14,803 bases of DNA from an uncultured Bacteroidota bacterium (lineage in GTDB: Bacteria > Bacteroidota > Bacteroidia > Chitinophagales > Chitinophagaceae). Under the pieces are notes generated by a model. That model saw nothing but the letters and a program-made list of their open reading frames with translations, was not told the origin of the DNA and ran no database searches. The position numbers and the translations under genes were made by a program. Of this stretch, positions 12,619 to 14,803 are shown piece after piece. The stretch is from NCBI GenBank assembly GCA_903929655.1, contig CAIYVS010000336.1:1-14803 (forward strand), read 5' to 3'. Numbering within the stretch: position 1 is the first letter of the stretch; each line of letters opens with the position of its first letter.

Positions 12619-13551
12619 ATGAAAAAAATAGCCATCGTTGTAAATAAGAACTGGGAAACAGAACCGGTACTGGATGCCATGACCAATGCTGAGATACGTC
12701 CGGCGCAATTACCTTTTCCTGAAGTCCTCAATTCGCCTAAGGACAAGACCAATAAAATGAGGGTGCCCAGGGCTGTATTTAAACTTAGGGGCGGGAAACC
12801 GGGTGAAAAAGTGCAGGACACTTTGCTGGTGCATGTATGGTGTATACAGGACCTTATGGCGCCGGACCAAAGCAGTTCCAGTTCTAAAGAAAAGTTTGAT
12901 AAATTACCTCCTATCCTCAAAGCAGATAATCCCGACCTGGTGATAGCAGTAGGTACTGCAGGCTACCCTAAAGAGGATGAATCCTTCAACGGCTCGGTTG
13001 TTATAGGGGCCAACTTTTTTATGCACGACGGGCATCCCGGAAATCCTAAAAGTGATTTAACAAACCCCAACATTGGAAAGGTTTTATATTCAAATGTAAA
13101 TGATGGGTTCTTCGATCCGCCGACAAGCCCTTTTACAAGAGAATTTAAAAGCCTTACTGAAGCGAAATTTTTAAAAACGCCCCGCAACCCTGCTGCTAAT
13201 GCGGTGTGCATGGCTGCCAAAGTGAATGTGGCTATTAGCGTTGTGAATGTTACAGACTATACCGAATATAGCTGGGTGGACCATGAGGCGATTGCGAGCT
13301 ATAAAAAGCTGGAGTCCAGGTTGCCCTTATCTTCATCGGAAACTACACATGGGGTTATAAAAATCAGTACTGATAAGCCCATCATTTTTGTATCGGGTAT
13401 TACTGACAGGCTGGGCGCTTTTGATACGGATGTTACTCCATCTCAAAACTATGTAGCATCTTTCAATGCGGGTATTGTGCTGGGGCAACTTGTGTGCTCG
13501 CTGAATGATATGGTGCTGAATGGTTTTGATTTTGGGAAAAAGAAGTCATAG
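12619..13551 (+). CDS. Nucleoside phosphorylase/nucleosidase-like protein
   Basis: A 310-aa cytosolic protein without a signal peptide, start ATG at 12619. It resembles the PNP_UDP (nucleoside phosphorylase / MTA-SAH nucleosidase) fold. MKKIAIVVNKNWETEPVLDA is the first strand and helix, ADNPDLVIAVGTAGYP (about 102-117) corresponds to the ligand-binding GxAG region, and GSVVIGANFFMHDG (about 125-138) is the usual following strand. SSETTHGVIKIS (about 239-250) sits where the Met-Glu ribose-binding motif normally lies. IIFVSGITDRLGAFD (about 255-269) fits the strand bearing the catalytic Asp (Asp263), and the final helix is ASFNAGIVLGQLV. It is longer than ordinary nucleosidases (about 230-260 aa), with extra loops at about 35-65 and 160-195. 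Fold assignment is reasonably good; activity and substrate are not established. Probably translated from the same mRNA as the MBL-fold gene. Confidence 0.65.
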   Translation: MKKIAIVVNKNWETEPVLDAMTNAEIRPAQLPFPEVLNSPKDKTNKMRVPRAVFKLRGGKPGEKVQDTLLVHVWCIQDLMAPDQSSSSSKEKFDKLPPILKADNPDLVIAVGTAGYPKEDESFNGSVVIGANFFMHDGHPGNPKSDLTNPNIGKVLYSNVNDGFFDPPTSPFTREFKSLTEAKFLKTPRNPAANAVCMAAKVNVAISVVNVTDYTEYSWVDHEAIASYKKLESRLPLSSSETTHGVIKISTDKPIIFVSGITDRLGAFDTDVTPSQNYVASFNAGIVLGQLVCSLNDMVLNGFDFGKKKS

Positions 13552-13682
13552 TGTCATTGCTTATAAAAACGCAAATAAGCAGGAACTCAGGATTTTTTAG
13601 CCGACAATTTTCAGCACTATATAGATATCAAATTAACCACATTTATGATTGGAAATATGCCAATTTAATGCATTGAAAAAAC

Positions 13683-13712
13683 ATTGCATAGTAAAATATT
13701 TTGGTATCTTTG
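13683..13712 (+). promoter_or_regulatory. Promoter of the AraC-family gene
   Basis: TATCTTTG (13705-13712) is an exact -7 box; ATTG (13683-13686) lies 18 bp upstream as the -33. An inverted pair ATGCA (13668-13672) / TGCAT (13685-13689), 12 bp apart, overlaps the -33 box and could be an autoregulatory operator. The expected leader to the TTG start is about 24 nt. Confidence 0.65.
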
Positions 13713-13742
13713 ATTTAATCAGAATTTGGTATATCTAATATC

Positions 13743-14645
13743 TTGAAAAGGCCAAAAAATACCATCCCGGTTTATGATCTCTGCACGATCAATCCTAACA
13801 GGATACATCCCGATATCAGTGCCGGGTCTATGGCCGATTATTACCAAATCCGCGATAAACTGCTTATTCCTCATAGGCATACATACTATCATATTGTTTT
13901 ATTTACCCGAGGCAGTGGCACAGTAACTATTGATTTTGAGCAATTTGAGCTATTGCCGGGACGCATCTATTTTATGATCCCCTGCCAGGTGCATAGTTGG
14001 GATATTTTGGGCGATAAAGAAGGCTATGGACTCAACTTTTCAGAAAGTGTATTCGATTCATTTATTCCAAATTCCGAATACCTGAACCAGTTCCCTTTCC
14101 TGAGAGGCATCCCGAATGAAAGTGTAATGGACCTAAAGGGCGAGGCTTTAACGGAAGCAATACATTTTTTTAAACAGATCATACGCGAAACCCGTAAAAA
14201 AGATACGTTCAGTATGGAGCAGGTATGTTTCCATTTAATGTCTTTATTTATCAGTGTGAGCCGTCATGAAAAATTAGCAGTGCAAAAACAAAGGCCTTCT
14301 ATCAGCCATAAAATATTATATGCTTTCAGGGACCTTGTGAACCAGCATTATAAAGAAAAAAAATTACCTAAAGATTATGCTGCCATGCCCTATATTACCC
14401 CGCAACGCCTTAATACTTTATGCAGTGAGTTTTTGGGCATGTCTGCCGGCGAAGTTATCAGGCAAAGGATATTGCTGGAAGCCAAAAGATTATTGATAAA
14501 TGTGAATATGAATATTTCTGAAATTGCCTATGAGCTCAATTTTACAGACAATTCTTATTTTACCAAGTTCTTCAAAAAATATGCTCATATTACTCCCGAA
14601 GAATTCAGGAAACTGAATGCTTTCCGTTCAGACACAGGCCTGTGA
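13743..14645 (+). CDS. AraC/XylS-family transcriptional regulator (TTG start)
   Basis: The 300-aa protein has an N-terminal cupin-like sensor domain: PHRHTYYHIVLFTRGSGTVT with His44/46/50, then LLPGRIYFMIPCQVHSWD (about 70-87). It ends in two AraC-type helix-turn-helix motifs (about 207-292), with LNTLCSEFLGMSAGEVIRQR, ISEIAYELNFTDNSYFTKFF and the closing ITPEEFRK. The TTG at 13743 is the best start: the frame is closed by TAA at 13716-13718 and has no ATG or GTG before it. The next ATG (residue 30) would cut into the domain, and IPVYDLC four residues in is the usual beginning of this family in Bacteroidota. The ligand and targets are unknown; the neighbouring MBL/phosphorylase operon is a possible target but this is only proximity. 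Confidence 0.93.
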   Translation: MKRPKNTIPVYDLCTINPNRIHPDISAGSMADYYQIRDKLLIPHRHTYYHIVLFTRGSGTVTIDFEQFELLPGRIYFMIPCQVHSWDILGDKEGYGLNFSESVFDSFIPNSEYLNQFPFLRGIPNESVMDLKGEALTEAIHFFKQIIRETRKKDTFSMEQVCFHLMSLFISVSRHEKLAVQKQRPSISHKILYAFRDLVNQHYKEKKLPKDYAAMPYITPQRLNTLCSEFLGMSAGEVIRQRILLEAKRLLINVNMNISEIAYELNFTDNSYFTKFFKKYAHITPEEFRKLNAFRSDTGL

Positions 14646-14664
14646 AGCATTAAATAAAATACGC

Positions 14665-14681
14665 TTTGCCTAAGCGGCAAA
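14665..14681 (+). terminator. Weak hairpin terminator after the AraC-family gene
   Basis: TTTGCC, loop TAAGC, GGCAAA is a perfect 6-bp stem 20 nt after the stop codon, followed by AGGATTTTT. An overlapping alternative hairpin CGCTT/AAGCG (14662-14676) exists. The T run is not immediately adjacent, so termination may be partial. Confidence 0.5.
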
Positions 14682-14803
14682 AGGATTTTTGAAACAATAT
14701 GCAAAAACTACCAAAAAAATGATTTAATACACCAATACATTGTAGCCTGCTGATATAGTTTTGGTGTTTTGTGAAATGATAAGAACTACGAAAAAGCTTA
14801 GAG

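Overview
The window looks like a chromosomal segment of a Bacteroidota bacterium, most like the Chitinophagaceae/Sphingobacteriia side. The evidence is several promoters matching the Bacteroidota pattern (TTTG, about 19-20 bp, TAnnTTTG), start codons without Shine-Dalgarno sequences, a Bacteroidota-type GlmU-like protein, a KdpA with the VNCNLQ filter variant, and low-GC, A-rich spacers. No phage, plasmid, insertion sequence or CRISPR array is visible.

All genes left of about 10.3 kb lie on the minus strand and all genes right of about 11.5 kb lie on the plus strand. The left part (1-6935, read right to left) is a potassium-stress locus. It holds a membrane histidine kinase of the KdpD type without the KdpD sensor domain, the KdpE response regulator (8-bp overlap), an unrecognised 189-aa exported protein, and then the high-affinity K+ pump operon: a 28-aa single-span ORF, kdpF (25 aa), kdpA, kdpB and the first half of kdpC, which runs off the left edge. 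The two-component system should sense K+ limitation or turgor and switch on the pump.

The middle part (7024-10270, minus strand) is housekeeping: tRNA-Glu(UUC) with its own promoter and terminator; triose-phosphate isomerase downstream of a GlmU-like sugar nucleotidyltransferase/acyltransferase; ribosomal protein bL31 type B with a strong promoter and a leader hairpin; and an exported TlpA/ResA-type thioredoxin.

From 10271 to 11509 there is about 1.2 kb without a convincing gene, at the point where transcription diverges. It is unusually structured. It has two arrays of short repeats phased at 10-11 bp, a family of AATTGA/TCAATT dyads, several perfect palindromes, a nested GC-rich palindrome and two exact matches to the DnaA-box consensus. 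It could be a replication-origin-like region, a complex regulatory region, or a collection of dispersed intergenic repeats; the sequence alone does not decide.

The right part (plus strand) holds an exported ComEC-like metallo-beta-lactamase-fold hydrolase followed 41 nt later by a nucleoside-phosphorylase-like protein. They are probably an operon and I know no established joint function for them. An AraC-family regulator with a TTG start and a good promoter follows.
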